Assembly (NCBI GenBank): GCA_021234155.1
Contig: JAJEKV010000034.1
Coordinates: 9,499,614 to 9,563,613 of the forward strand
Reading direction: 5' to 3'
Source: Isoetes taiwanensis
Taxonomy: Eukaryota > Streptophyta > Lycopodiopsida > Isoetales > Isoetaceae
DNA: 64,000 bases
Shown piece after piece: positions 11,125-22,791 of this stretch. Every line of letters starts with the position of its first letter. The stretch's first letter is position 1. Below the pieces are notes generated by a model. The model was not told the origin of the DNA. It did not search any database and saw only the letters and a program-made list of their open reading frames with translations. The position numbers and the translations under genes are program-made.

Positions 11125-14100
11125 TGTGACAAATAGGAATTGTGCCTCCGGGTGGTCTCATGGAATTGTCGAGGTTTCCCTTGGCAGAAGGGGGACAGTC
11201 TCAACTCCCTGGGAGCCGATATGGATCTCATCTTTCTCATGGAGACATGGGAGCATGCTGGGCACAAGCTACCTAATCTGCCGGGTTACCAACTGTCGGT
11301 CTTTAGTACCTGTACAGGACAGAGGGGTCATGGTGGGGTTGTTTGCTACTACCGGACAACCTTGGCACATTCGGTTACCCTCCGAGGAGAGACGCATGCA
11401 CACAACCGGTACTTGTGGGTTCGTGTGCATAATACCCGGTGGCAACCCTCTTTTTACGGCGCTGTTATTTCCCTCACGCAGAGAGCACCTTCTATCGCAG
11501 CCACTCCGATGCGGATAGGATGGACCCTTATGTCGATCTATATGATGACATACAGCAGCACAAATAGTTGGGTAGTGTCGTCCTTCTTGGGGGATTTCAA
11601 TGCACGGACAAGAGTAGAGCAGCCCATGAGACTTGACCCCCTCGGCGATGTCCGTGACTACATCCCCCAGAGGCAACACGGCCCACGAGGATCGGATGTG
11701 ATCAGGTCACTTTCGCTTTGGCGAGCGGTTGCTCTGCTAGGTGGTATTTTTTACTTCATAATTTGCAATGGCCTATCACAGTGGCCCGCTTCTCGCAAGT
11801 GCACCTGCAGACAGGACAATCAGGGGGGAGGGTCTAGGGTGGTGGACTATGTGCTCGTAGTTGCACAAGATATGCCTCTCATCCGTCGTTTCCGGGTGGA
11901 CACCGACAGTCGGGATGAGGAGGACTCAGATCACCTTCCACTTTATTTGGACATGGTTTGGCAAGCTGCCAGAACCCCCACTATGCCAGCCCTCGCCATC
12001 CTCGATTGCGGCCCGGATTATGGCGGCAGAGGACTACGCCGACATGCTCATGGGCGCCCACCCGGCAATTACTGCGGACCCCACACTAGAAGCGTGAGCC
12101 AGACCGGTTATGCGAGCTATTACGGGATACGGCCGGGACGGGTGCTTTGGCAGACCCCCCTCCCGGTCGCTGCTTCGGGGGCGGCAACATTTCCGCGTAT
12201 GCCGGTGGTTTGATGCGAGTGTAAAGAACGCGGCGCCCGGCTCCGTCACATTTTGGATCCAGGTACCCGCTTGCAGGCCACCACACAGTACCGCGCCCAT
12301 CTGAAGGAGATAAAGGCGCGGTACCTTGCCAGGCATCAAGGGGAGATGTTCGGCCTGTTGGACACTCATCCTCGAACCTTTTGGCGAAGTGCTTGAAGGC
12401 CCGCCCGACCCTCTGAGGGGACATCACACGGGCAATGGGAGCGGTACTTGCAAAGCGGCTCTATGACCCACCGGGGGCCGGCGTCGCCCATACCCCCACC
12501 GGGATGGCCCCCATTGGTTCTCGAGGAGGAGGATGTTGTGGAGGGCACGCAACGGGCTGGCTAATGGGAAGGCGGTGACCTCGATGGTATGCAGGCCGAA
12601 GTTACTCAAATGGGCAGGGGCAGCGGCTGGTGCCGATCCTCACTACCTTGTTCAACGAGCATTGCGCGGAAGGTTTCCCCGACAATGGACCCAAGCGGGG
12701 TTGTCCCCATTCACAAAGGCGAGGCGACCCACCTTTGTCCGGCCAATTACGGACGATCATGGTCGATTCGGTATTTGCCAAACCGTTATCGGCATTCTCG
12801 CAAAGCGGCAGTTGACCGGGCGAGGCGGCAGATGTGCGAGCCCTCACACAAGCGGGCTTTAGACCCCGCCACTCAACGATTGACCATATCTTTACACCGC
12901 AGTAATCGATTGAAGGCGGCCCGAAACCATCGGGCGGGACTTGTATTCTTTGCTTTGTGGACTTAGCGAAGGCTTTTGATCGGTCCCGGGGAAAAGTTAT
13001 AGGCTAGGAGCTGCGTCAATGGGGCTGCCACCGCCGTGCGGAGAATGCCATATCTGGTGTATGAGAGTTGTTTTGGCGGGATGCTTGTAGGGCCAAGCAT
13101 TCACCAAGTAGTATCGGGTCCAAGGGGGGCTGCCCCTCTCACCAACACTTTTTGGCCTCTACATTGACTAGTTAGAGCCCTGGCTTACTGAGCATGGGGG
13201 GATGGCATACAGCTTTTGCACCAGGCCATCCGCCAGCTCATCTATGTGGACGATGTTGGCCTTCTGGCCCACACCCCAGAAACTATGCAGTCTCACCTAG
13301 ATGCCCTAGACATATTCTGCCAGGCTACAGACATGCGCGTGAATCTGGCCAAGACCAGGGTGGTTCTCATATCCTCTTCACGCCACCCCACGCCTCCTGC
13401 ACTCACATATCGGGGACAGCCTGTGGCGGTCACGCCCATCTACAAGTACCTAGGGGTGGAGTTCCCCTCCTCGCTCTGTTGGGAGGCGTCCATCCACTTG
13501 CGGGTGACAGCAGGCTGGAAAGCGCTTTATGCCATGCAGAACAACAGTCACCAGGCAGAGCTCTATGATTGGGGCCATTAGTCACATCGGTTTCGGGCGT
13601 TGGTCGAGCCTATCCTTCTGTACGGGGTCGAGGTTTGTGGACCGGTCGTCTATTTGGCGACCTGGAACGACTTGGAGCAGGTCCAGAAGGCATTTTTGGC
13701 ACGGGCACTTGGGGTGAAACCTTCAGTCCCCTATCAGATTCTGCTGCAGTCAGCCCTTGATAGACACATCGTCTATTTTCAGAAAGTGGTTAATATGGGT
13801 GATGCTCGGCTCCGCGACTGGCTTCTTATTTGTGGCAATGGCCCAGCCGCCCGGGGCCCTGTTGGAAGGGTGAGAGAGATCGCTGGTTCGCCCGGATGGA
13901 ATGTGCGGGAGCATAGATGCGTGCGGTGGACCACGAGAGCCGATCGTGGCGGCACGGGGAGTACACGGATGCTTGCTTCCTTGGCAAGCTCGGGATCCCG
14001 GCTCTAGAGCAGGTCAAACGGCCCATTACAAGGAGCACATCAACCCTGCGTTGGCGGGGCCCGCAGGCTCTACCGCCTTCCCGGCTACCCCCAAAAGCGC

Positions 14101-14370
14101 AGCAACTCATTGCCTCCATCCGCATTGTGTGCCCACCATCTTCGCGATCGAGGCGGGCGGGTGGATTGGGGAGCCCCCGCCAGACAGCTCTATCGGTCTT
14201 TGTCAAACCGGTGTGCCATTGAGGATGAGTCTCACACTTTCCGAGTTGCCAAAGATTGGTCCGATCCGGGCGATATCGTTCCCTTTAGTAATGCGCCGGA
14301 CTTGCCCCTACATTTGCCGATGAACACACCGCCAAGATGCGCTCGGGGTCGTACATTCGGGAGGTAATCG
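11125..14370 (+). pseudogene. LINE-A ORF2: endonuclease and reverse transcriptase, frameshifted
   Basis: This is the reference copy of the main LINE family here. The endonuclease (11140-12020) shows VVSWNCRGFP, the ETWEHAGH acidic motif, GDFNAR, and SDHLPL, which are the APE-type catalytic signatures. The polymerase follows with PANY (about 12730), a lesion-bearing KAFD box near 12970, GLPLSPTLFGLYID near 13130, LIYVDDVGLLAH near 13240 (active-site YVDD), and YKYLGVEF near 13440. The C-terminal part has VQKAFLARALGVKP (13680) and an IEDESHTF region near 14220. Frames change at least five times and several stops occur, so it is inactive. It would cut target DNA and copy its own RNA at the nick. 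Confidence 0.85.
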
Positions 14371-14644
14371 GATCTGCGAGCCCACCTTTGCCCCCACGGG
14401 CCGCTTGTCCGGGCACTACGTACCGGTACATAAGTGTATATATTTGTGTGTTTTTGCATTCCGTATATTGGAACAGTTTGTCAGCAGGCAGATTGCTGCC
14501 ACGGTTTTTCCCTCGAAAACTCTTCGGGGCGGGGGTTTTTTAATCGGGGTAGTAATCCGCTTGCTGCGCTTTTGTATTGGGTCCCATAGACCGATTGGTC
14601 TCCGTGGACGATAAAAATACCTTCCTTCCTTCCTTCCTTCCTTC
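14371..14644 (+). mobile_element. LINE-A 3' untranslated end with (CTTC)n tail
   Basis: After the last ORF2 motif, the element runs through a TCGAAAACTCTTCGGGGCGGG segment that can form a stem with the following T-run. It ends at TGGTCTCCGTGGACGATAAA followed by about six CCTT units at 14620-14644. The same end, with a different simple repeat, occurs on the minus strand at 62.96-63.06 kb, which fixes this as the family 3' terminus. It directly abuts reverse-strand LINE-B sequence. Confidence 0.7.
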
Positions 14645-14649
14645 AAGCT

Positions 14650-15061
14650 CATCAATGTAAAGATCAAAAAGCGTTGGTGAACAAGGGCACCCTTGTTTTA
14701 CACCTATTGTATTCTCAATTTGATCTGGACCATTGTGAGGAAAAGAGAGCTCAAGCATAACACGCTTGTAGAGACAAAGTACCACATATTGGAGCTCTAG
14801 AACCTGCAGCTCATTTAATATGGATGCTAGATCATTGCATATAACCCGATTGAAGGCTTTTGTTAAATCAATGAAAGCAATAAATCTTTTATTATCTGGA
14901 TCATTCGCTCCCTCTGCTAATACTCTCAGCATCGCTAAATGGTCCAATGTAGAACAATCATGCATGGAACCTGCTTCCCCATATGCTCGATTACCACTTT
15001 CCTCTGCCCAAGCAGATAGTTTACACTCTACCATAGATGCATATAGTTTACACTCTACCAT
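14650..15061 (-). pseudogene. LINE-B reverse-transcriptase remnant
   Basis: The reverse-strand frame contains STLDHLAMLR, FIAFIDLTKAFN and IGVKQGCPCSPTLFDLYIDELE, the fingers and palm motifs of a LINE reverse transcriptase. The start is a duplicated MVECKL block and the end runs into the (CTTC)n repeat. It may be the same LINE-B insertion as the endonuclease at 17.06-18.11 kb, separated by the L1 insertion, but about 250 codons between them are missing. Confidence 0.75.
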
Positions 15062-15088
15062 AAAGTTTTGCAGATAGTTTACACTCTA
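15016..15088. repeat. three copies of a 15-bp motif (27-31 bp period)
   Basis: The string ATAGTTTACACTCTA occurs at 15016, 15043 and 15074 with spacer sequence between copies. It lies at the junction of the LINE-B remnant and the L1 fragment, suggesting local duplication associated with that insertion. Confidence 0.6.
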
Positions 15089-15099
15089 AAATCTTTGGA

Positions 15100-17050
15100 A
15101 ATATTACCAATTGTGATATGCTTCTTTGTCCGGTTCCAAAACTTTTTCGGTTCTAATTCCATTTCATCCATGAGAATTTTATGGTGCATCCTCATCCAAT
15201 CTCTCTTTTTGTGCTTCACCAGATTCTTAAGGCATGGAACTTTCATACAGTCGCTGCCTCAGAAACGGTGAAACTTTTGGGTATGCCTCTTAATCTGGCA
15301 GAAAATCTAAAAGGTCTGTGGTCTCCAATTGTAGAAAAGATTCGAAAAAAGGTCAATCTGTGGTCCTGCAAAGCTCTCTCAACTATGGGACGTGTGACAG
15401 TAGCAAATGCAATCCTCAACGCCACTCACATCTACTATTCGTCGGCAATTGTGGCGCAAAAATATGTATATGATCAAATTCTGGTAATTATCCGCAAGTT
15501 CATATGGGGAAAAAAAGCAAAGGTAGCATGGACAGAAATGTGTCGTGATAGGAAGGATGGGGGGCTAGGTTGTAAGGACCCAATGGTTCAGGCAAGAGCT
15601 CTAGCAGCTAAATTTGTTTGGCGGGCTATTCAGAATGAAAGATCACCAGCAATTGATCTAGTGAGATTTTGGCTCCAACAAGGCAAGATAAGGGGTAAAC
15701 CCTCCATCCCTAGGGATGAGACTGGGTCTCTTTTCTATAAGTTCAAATTGGGGTCAGGCACATCCCCGGTCATGAGAAAAATTTTGGGAGCTTGGCAAGA
15801 AGTGCAAGATTTGTTTCAGGTGGATGATGCTCCAAGGGAAGCCGGATGTCTCAGTTTATTCTGGAATGTACGAATTTGGGAGAAGGACCAGCTTCCGCTA
15901 GCACTGGTCCACCCTCGTATCTTTGTTAAGTGGCGTATGGCAGGAGTAACTAAGGTGGGGCACTTATGGGAAAGTGACAGATGGATTTCATGGACCAGAC
16001 TGAGAGCCCTCATACCTGCTATAGGGGTAGGGGATAGAAAGGTATTTAAAAAGATAATGAGGAATGTTAACATGCTCTCAGGGAATGCAGGGCCGGAGGA
16101 AAGATGGATATGTGGGGATGAAGATGGTTATAAGGTCAGGAAAATATATGGCTTGCTAATGCCACCACCTCCACTAAAGGCTGCTGACATATTGGGTTTG
16201 GATCAAGTAGACACGAAAGAATTACTAACCGTGTCCTGGACTTCTCTATGCTCGAGGAAACTACAGTTTTTCCGTTGGATCAGTCTACAGGATGGTTTAT
16301 GCAACATGACTTGGTTACTAAATAGGGATATAGTGCGTCATGATCTTTGTCCATTGGGCTGTGGGGCCTCTGAGACATTGGATCATCTCTTCTTCTGCCC
16401 AGAAATAAACGACTTGTGGAAATGGGTCAGTCCAATTATCGGATTGGATATATACCAATTATCATGGCCAGAAATACTAGTCAGTCTAGGGGAAGATATA
16501 ATCCAACTCTCACTCACCAACATATCTCTCTGGTGTGTTTGGAAACACCGATGTGGAGTAACTCTTGGTGGCTTAGTTACATCAACAGACCGAATAAAAA
16601 ATCAGTTTAACCAAGAGGTGGCCCTCATGGCCCTGGCCCATCATCGTAAATTTGGACGTAACTACAATAGAGAACTGGACAGGATAGGAAGTTTGACAGG
16701 GTTCTACTCCTTTTTTAGATGCCATTGGGATTCTCAAGATGGATAAGTGGTACCATCTATCAGCAGAGATAGAGTTATCTTGAATCCACATTAATTTGTA
16801 AGGGGGGTATCCTTCAATCCATCTCTCTTGGAAAATGGCTAAAAGAACTGGATAGTATCCCCTCTGGGAGAAGAAGGGAACTCCCCTATAGTAACCCAGG
16901 GGTGGAGAAGACTGGAACTATAACCATGGAGTACAAGACTTGGACTCCAGGGATAACCCTGCTTAGAGATAATTCTTCCTATCTATCCCTAATGGGGACA
17001 TCCATTGTATAACTGATTATAATAATATAATACATATCCTTACCCTCAAA
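15100..17050 (+). mobile_element. 5'-truncated L1 retrotransposon, long open C-terminal ORF2
   Basis: An unusually intact 521-codon frame (15181-16746) encodes the C-terminal part of a plant L1 ORF2: LLGMPLN, WSPIVEKIRKKVNLWSCK, LSTMGRVTVANAILN, FIWGKKAKVAW, then a zf-RVT domain with LQFFRWISLQDGL, CPLGCGASETLDHLFFCPE and a tryptophan-rich tail. The polymerase active site is missing, so the copy is 5'-truncated as usual for L1. A 3' UTR follows to an A-run at 17048-17057. The lack of stops over 521 codons suggests a younger insertion than its neighbours. It lies between two LINE-B pieces. Confidence 0.85.
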
Positions 17051-17059
17051 AAAAAAATA

Positions 17060-18107
17060 TATATATATTTTGTAGCAGCATGTGTATCTCTTGCAGTCTT
17101 ACAGGAACGTTTAGCATTTAGACAGGCAGTATCAAACCATTTTCTGTCTTTAAATTTAAAACTTTTTGTACTGAAGTATCCAAAAGTGTCTCTTGCTGCT
17201 CTCTGAATGATATCTTGCAATATATGGCTTTTCTCTTCTAGCAAGGCAGGCCATTCTACATCTGTTAACATTTGTGTTAAACACTTTACATATTGCGAAA
17301 CAAGCTTGTAGCAAATTTTCATTCTCAAAGGAGGATTTGAAACATAAGTAGCATCCTGCACTTTTACATCTAGAAGCATCATAAGCGTAGCGTGGTCAGA
17401 GTTTGGACTTTTATCCAAGATTCTAAAATCTTTTAAGCATGACATATGGTCCGGATCCCCTTAAAGCAAATCCACTGCACTTTTACCATTGGGCTGAAAG
17501 CAAGTAAAGCCTTTGGAATGTGGAAAGCCGGCGATGCGATTGCAGATTACCATGTTAAAAAACTCGCATAGAGAAATCACATGCTCACCCATTTTGTTCC
17601 GCACAAAATCCATTGTTTGCCTTGCCCACGCTTGATGCTCATCCTGTTCCTGGAGCCAAAGAGCATTCTTTTCTCCTGATAGCAAAGTTGCTTGTTGGAA
17701 AGCCGTGTATTAAAATCCCTTGTCACATATACAAGCCCTTTATGTTTATAAAGGGATATATCATTAGCAAGATTCACCAACGGATCATCAGGATTTAAAT
17801 CTGGATGATTATATATGGTTGCAAGGGGATCTAGCGGAGCAAAATATACCACAGCTACATAAATATCTTTGTGACCAGAATTTAAATGCAACCAAATAAA
17901 CTGAGAAAAGACATATTTCTTTATAATGGTAACAGGATTTTTCAAACCTTTCCGTGCAAAGCATGCTATACCACCCCAACCACGTTGGCTCTGACCACGC
18001 ATATTCCAGGCAGAATCAAGAAGATCAAATCCTGGAATTTCAATCACCCTATTGGATTCATGTTCCCATGTTTCCATAAAAGCAACTATATCATCCTTGC
18101 TAGACAT
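17060..18107 (-). pseudogene. LINE-B endonuclease remnant
   Basis: The frame 18107-17577 carries DIVAFMETWEHESNRV (catalytic Glu region), GWGGIACFARKGL, and VYVTRDFNTRLSN in place of the usual GDFN motif, so the Gly-Asp is altered. After frame changes, 17685-17461 and 17445-17017 continue with FFNMVICNRI, the SPNSDHATL end motif (SDH box) and the linker RKWFDTACLNAKRS that precedes reverse transcriptase. The first endonuclease motif (SWN) is missing and the 5' side meets a T-run at about 18127. This is LINE ORF2 N-terminal sequence, inactive. Confidence 0.8.
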
Positions 18108-18159
18108 GTTGCTTATGGATTGGAGATTTTTTTTTTTTTTTCATTATTAAAGCGATGAA

Positions 18160-19400
18160 AATTGCAAATTGGAGAAAGGGATAGCCGCCAAAGTATAGCA
18201 TAGAATTAATAAATTTTAACGTCCACAACGAGCAATAGATTATGGGAGGATGAATAATAGTTTGAAAATGGAAATACATGCATGTATAAAAATGTAATGA
18301 TATGCACATCAATACATGCGAGAAACATGGTTGAGGGCATAACCAAGGCATACAAGAGCCAAGAAGAGGAATGAGGATTATGCAAGGCGTTGTTGTAGGA
18401 GGACATAATTGTACTTTGACTATGAGGAATTAACTTGTGCATGTACTAATATACTGATTCTAGCTTATTTTCACAGAGGAAGATGATGCAAACTCGGATA
18501 ATATAGAAAGCCTTGAGCTTCCCTTGGATGACAACTATTATTATCATGTTGATGTGCATCCATGAGATGCCCTTCAAGATGTGCATTTGAATATGCTTTG
18601 ACATACATTAGTTGGCATTTTGGTTTCTCGGCTTTGTGAATTTTGTTTGTTTTCTAGACTTTTTAATAGTATGACATTGGGACTATGTATGGTAGCTTTG
18701 GATGTGGATTTTAACCTCTTGTTGAGTGTTCAAATATCCCCTTTGATATCTCAAAATCATGTTCGTTAATTTCATCTTTGATATACGTGTTTGCTTATCA
18801 TTTATTGGTTGTTGATACTATGTAGATACACAAGTTTTGAAATATATTTGAAATACGGTGTTGATTGAAGGATCCGGATTGAAGGATTCCATTACCTAAT
18901 TGACATTAGTTATATAAGAAGGATGGTTTGTCAGACGCATGTTGCGCTAGAATTAGCCTTAAACTCCATCGCAAATATTGGGTTAAAGAGTGGGGTTTTG
19001 CCCAATTTGCTTCATCTTTTGATCATATCAATACGGAATATCCCAAACTCCTAAAAACAACATGCTCCTTATGTAGGCAAGTTCAAAATTATTATGATGT
19101 AAAACAGGTAATGGAAACTTTGGTTCCTTTGTTCTGGCCCTTTGAGAAATATGTAGAAAGAAAGGAGAACAGGTAAGAGAGCAAGAAATCAAGAACAAGT
19201 AGAAATCAAGGAGAGAACATAGAAAAGGAAAAGAATTGGTTTTTATGGCTCTAGATTTCATATACATGAAAGGTAATCTACATGTCTTATCAGACTCTTT
19301 AGTGTAAAGGGAGAGTCCTTCTTTTTTTGTTATCATTATTGGTGCCAGTTGATATTACTGATAATTAGTTATCTGTCCTATTCCACCCATATAAGGTCAT
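18160..19400. other. no gene seen
   Basis: Short frames only. The 82-codon frame at 18928-19176 has no recognisable motif. I cannot assign this AT-rich stretch to any element. Confidence 0.5.
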
Positions 19401-19401
19401 T

Positions 19402-19612
19402 AAGGTGGTTATCGGTCTTCGCCTCGGTCGATAACCCAAAATGCGTGGCCTCGGTTGTATGTCCTTGGCCAGATATTTGACATGTAAGGCCCCGGCCCGG
19501 CCTTTGGCCCTAGCAGGCCTCGGATTTACGTGCCAAGCATCTGGCCTCGGACGTAGAACCTCGATCACGCATTTTAGGTTATCGACCTCGGCCAGACCGA
19601 TAAGCTTACCTT
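19402..19612. mobile_element. foldback (near-complete palindrome) of about 0.2 kb
   Basis: The left half (19402-19480) and the reverse complement of the right half (19532-19612) match along nearly their whole length. Examples are TTATCGGTCT / AGACCGATAA at the ends, CGATAACCCAAAATGCGTG against CACGCATTTTAGGTTATCG, and GGCCAGAT against ATCTGGCC further in. A GC-rich loop of about 45 bp separates the arms. Transcripts would form a long imperfect hairpin like a small-RNA precursor, but a foldback MITE is the simplest reading. No clear target duplication was seen. Confidence 0.75.
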
Positions 19613-20540
19613 TCTTGGCATGGAAACAGAGCTCCATGCAGATTGCCTTTATTGTCTTTCTTGTAACATGCAAAGTAGTTAGGAAATATTTTGTTGTTGT
19701 AAAATTGCTCCAAAAATACTTGGAATGCTGGCTGGGTAAAGCTTCGAAATATTGGGTAGAATTTTCGGAATAGCAGGTAAATGAGTAAATCTGGTGTTAC
19801 AGCAGTAGGAGAAGTTTATCCCACATACCAAGAAGTTTTCATAGACATTCCTAGCTTAGAAGGTTGCCCGTGGCATGTCGCTATTGGACAAAAAAGGAAG
19901 AATGTTTCCTAACTGAGGAAGTCTCTGGCCACTAGGGTATGGTCGCCATGTTCCGCGCACTTAAGGGGCAAATTGTCCTCATACATCCGGATTTCACCCG
20001 TCTTTCGATCCGTCAATTTATTCGGATACCTAATGTTGTCCTTAACATCTTCCCCGAAGACAATTTTCGGAAATTCAATCTCTATTGAAAGTTATGGTCG
20101 CATCAAGGAAGGGGGGTCAAATGTCCACCGTCGCCAGGCTCCTAACCACACTTCGTGGTACCCGAGGCCCTCTTTAGCGGGGCTTATTGCTTGCTAACGC
20201 GCGTCAGTTGCCTCCTACCGCGCACCAGTTGCCACCTATCGCGCACTTGCGTGGATTTTCACGCCACACCGTCTCCCACTTTAGGGCCACATCCCATTAA
20301 TATCGGCGGATCTAGGTGCCGTATACGAGGCCTAGGTCGCCAGCTACCGATACGTATGGTACCGGCTATCGAGGTACCGCCAACGGTAATGGTTCCCTTT
20401 TTGGCCCTCTTCGTCCAAAAGTCGAGGCGATTTTCTCCACTCCAACTCCAATTCTTGAGCCAAATTGGCCCGAACATTCTCTGCCATGTCCAGATGAAAA
20501 TTAATTCGGCTGTAAAAGCCAGATTTTTCGAAATCCTGAC
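19613..20540. other. mixed-composition stretch, no gene recognised
   Basis: GC-richer than its surroundings, with several CGCGC-type and inverted motifs (for example GCGCACCAGTTGCC and similar repeats near 20200-20240). No domain or stable frame is recognised. It could be a promoter region of the possible gene start at 20.7 kb or part of an LTR. Confidence 0.4.
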
Positions 20541-20549
20541 CCATCATTG

Positions 20550-20990
20550 CAGTTAAGCCTTTAAATGGAGAGATCGAGCAGGCGGTAGTCCATTCCGCTC
20601 AAGCATCCGGGTTTCTCAAGCGTTGGAGGTAAGTTCTGAGCGTCTGATATGTTTTTGTTTCGAATCTTCCATTGATCTTGTGTTTTTTCGTTGTGTTACA
20701 GGGTTTAGGCGCCATGGATCATGCCAGAAGAACCAGTTATCCCGGGTCCGGCGGGAGGTGGGACGTGGTGAGGGGTGGCGGGTATGATCCGTCGAAGAGG
20801 GCTCGCCCTGCTCCGAGTGCTCCTTCCTCCCCTGTTAGCTCCTTCTCGACCTCAACGACTCCTAATTCGTTCAAAATTAGGAGATCACAACGGCCGAGAT
20901 CACAACGGCCGTGGGTTCTTCTGTCAGCGTCGAGGTCTTGCCCGAAATCGTCTCTCAAGTGGAGCGGGCTCGTTCCGAGAATGATCTGAT
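20550..20990 (+). CDS. possible gene 5' end (TATA-like box, leader intron, disordered N-terminus)
   Basis: A TATA-like TTTAAATGG at about 20560 is followed by a donor GGAG|GTAAGTTC at 20630, a pyrimidine-rich stretch, and an acceptor GTTACAG at 20700. The next exon starts MDHARRTSYPGSGGRWDVVR at 20714 and runs about 80 codons as a Gly, Arg, Pro and Ser-rich disordered region before low-quality frame and a stop. The intron would be only about 70 bp. Nothing downstream completes the protein, since the pogo remnant begins soon after. It may be a truncated host gene or a retroelement leader; no family is recognised. Confidence 0.3.
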
Positions 20991-21532
20991 CCACTGTCAG
21001 ATCGTAATCACGGAAGGCGACCATGTGCTCTTCCAGAGCCTCGTAGGTTAATGACCTCTCGCCCCCTTTGTACAGAAAGGCCACTCTGGACGATCCTCCC
21101 CTCCTCTTCCTTCTTGGTTTAGCTTGTGAAACAGCCCTTCGGGCTTATTTTGTGCAGCCTGAGGGCTCAATTTTGTCTGATCATTATTTTTGTCGAATGG
21201 AATGATCTTCTTATTACTGTCACTGTTGCTTATGTTCATTGTTGTTCATTGCTTATGTTCATTGCTGCTGTTATTTAGTTATGATAATGATCGTGTCGGG
21301 TCCATGCCCCATACTGCTAATGGGTTGGGAAATCAGTTGCAAACAGCAGAATGTGCAACAGTCAGTTCACTATTTTAATCATAAATCTTGTACAACAAGT
21401 TCACTATTTTGTTCATATATTATGTACAATAAGTTGTCGAGATACTTAATTGTCTTGGGTTTCATCGGAGTCTTCGGATACCTGTGCACATTGTCTGTTA
21501 ATAGCAATGCCAAATAAAAGGTGAACTGAAAA

Positions 21533-22790
21533 TTAAGATTGCAAGGTGACCAAACATACCTGACTATCAGCGGGTGTAGCTATGAATGAGGTCCCCTCGC
21601 CAAACCTTGGAGTTGGCTGGGTTACTCGAGCCATGTCAGCCCTCCATATCCTTGCAAACCCAACATCCATCTCCTTTGCACGGCTTACAATTCCAGGGTC
21701 CACCCCAATTTCCACCATCTCCCTGATAATCCTTGCCTTGTCTATTGCAGCAACCTGGTCATGTTCGGGTCCTGAATTGGCGGCAGCGTAGTTCACCCAT
21801 CCCTCGGTGTCCAGTCTCATTGAGTTGCCGTGAACAATATCAGCATGTTGTTGTGGAGCTGGCAAGTCCCACCTCTTCAATGGTGAATTGAGTGTGCTGA
21901 TTGGGTTTGCTACAGGCCTGACTAGAGGTATGCAACCCTCTATACTTACATTATGCTCATGACCAGCATCACCCGAGCAGATATGTGTGTCATCTAAACT
22001 GCACATGACTTGCTCTTCATCAGCATCATCCAATGGTTGTGAGTTCAGGTCTACACGAGGGGACTAGCGAGAACGGCTGGCTTCAAGAGCTTGGTCAATT
22101 CCCGGGGACGTCTGATTTACAGCAATGGGTGCCCCAAGTGGACTTAACCCTTGTCTCTCCCTAAGTCTGTTCCTCACATGTAATCTTCTTGTCTTAACCT
22201 CCTCGCTCAACACCCTTTGAAAACCAAATATGGATGCCACTCTAGACATCCCCCTTGGGTACATAAACTCCCTAAGCCTTGCAGCACTTGCAGCTTCCCT
22301 TGCATTAGCTAACTTCCTCTTCTCTCTCTCCTCCCTGTTAGCCTGTGCCCTCTTGGCAGCCTCCACCCTCTCAGCCTTCCTCCTTGCAGTCTCAACCTTC
22401 CTTGCTGCCAGCTGCTCCATTTTCAATTTCTCGGCCTCTGCCCTTCTAGCACGATTCCGCTCTCAATGCCTCACGTAAAAAACCATCACTTGATATGTGA
22501 ACTCTCCCTCCTAGATCAGGGGCAAAGCCTCTCTTCCTTGCCCTTATGGTCTGTGATGGCATGCCACATGTTTGAGACCCTCCAACATCATTGACATGCA
22601 CCTGACTCACTACAGCAGCACCTTCCATGGGTAATTCATGGGTATGTTCCACATGCTCAGATTGTAGCACTTGCTCACCAGCTGGATTGTGTGGCGTTTG
22701 GTCATTTTGCACATCAATTGGGAGTTGTCCAGGTAAGGCCTCCCATAGCTGGTGCACTTCTGCCGTGTCAAAGGCCTCCACTTGTGCCAT
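21533..22790 (-). pseudogene. C-terminal extension of the pogo-type element
   Basis: Three reverse-strand frames follow the transposase: the tail of 22967-22446, 22426-22064 and 22033-21533. The middle one is a strongly charged helix (KLKMEQLAARKVETARRKAE type, rich in Ala, Arg, Glu) predicted to form a coiled coil. The last contains TPRFGEGTSFIA and ends with a good donor-like CAG|GTATGT at about 21560. Frame joins suggest one longer protein, now broken by frameshifts. Such tails occur in some plant jerky or CENP-B-like transposases, but the exact role is unknown. Confidence 0.5.
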
Positions 22791-22791
22791 A

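Noticed and set aside
16582-16791. Reverse frame opposite the L1 C-terminus
   Set aside because: Shadow of the long L1 reading frame.
19365-19673. Open frames on both strands across the foldback
   Set aside because: Open only because the palindrome is GC-rich and symmetric; Arg/Pro-rich text without domain.
20737-21084. 115-codon reverse frame opposite the possible gene start
   Set aside because: No recognised motif, and the plus strand has a better donor, acceptor and start combination, although that call is itself weak.
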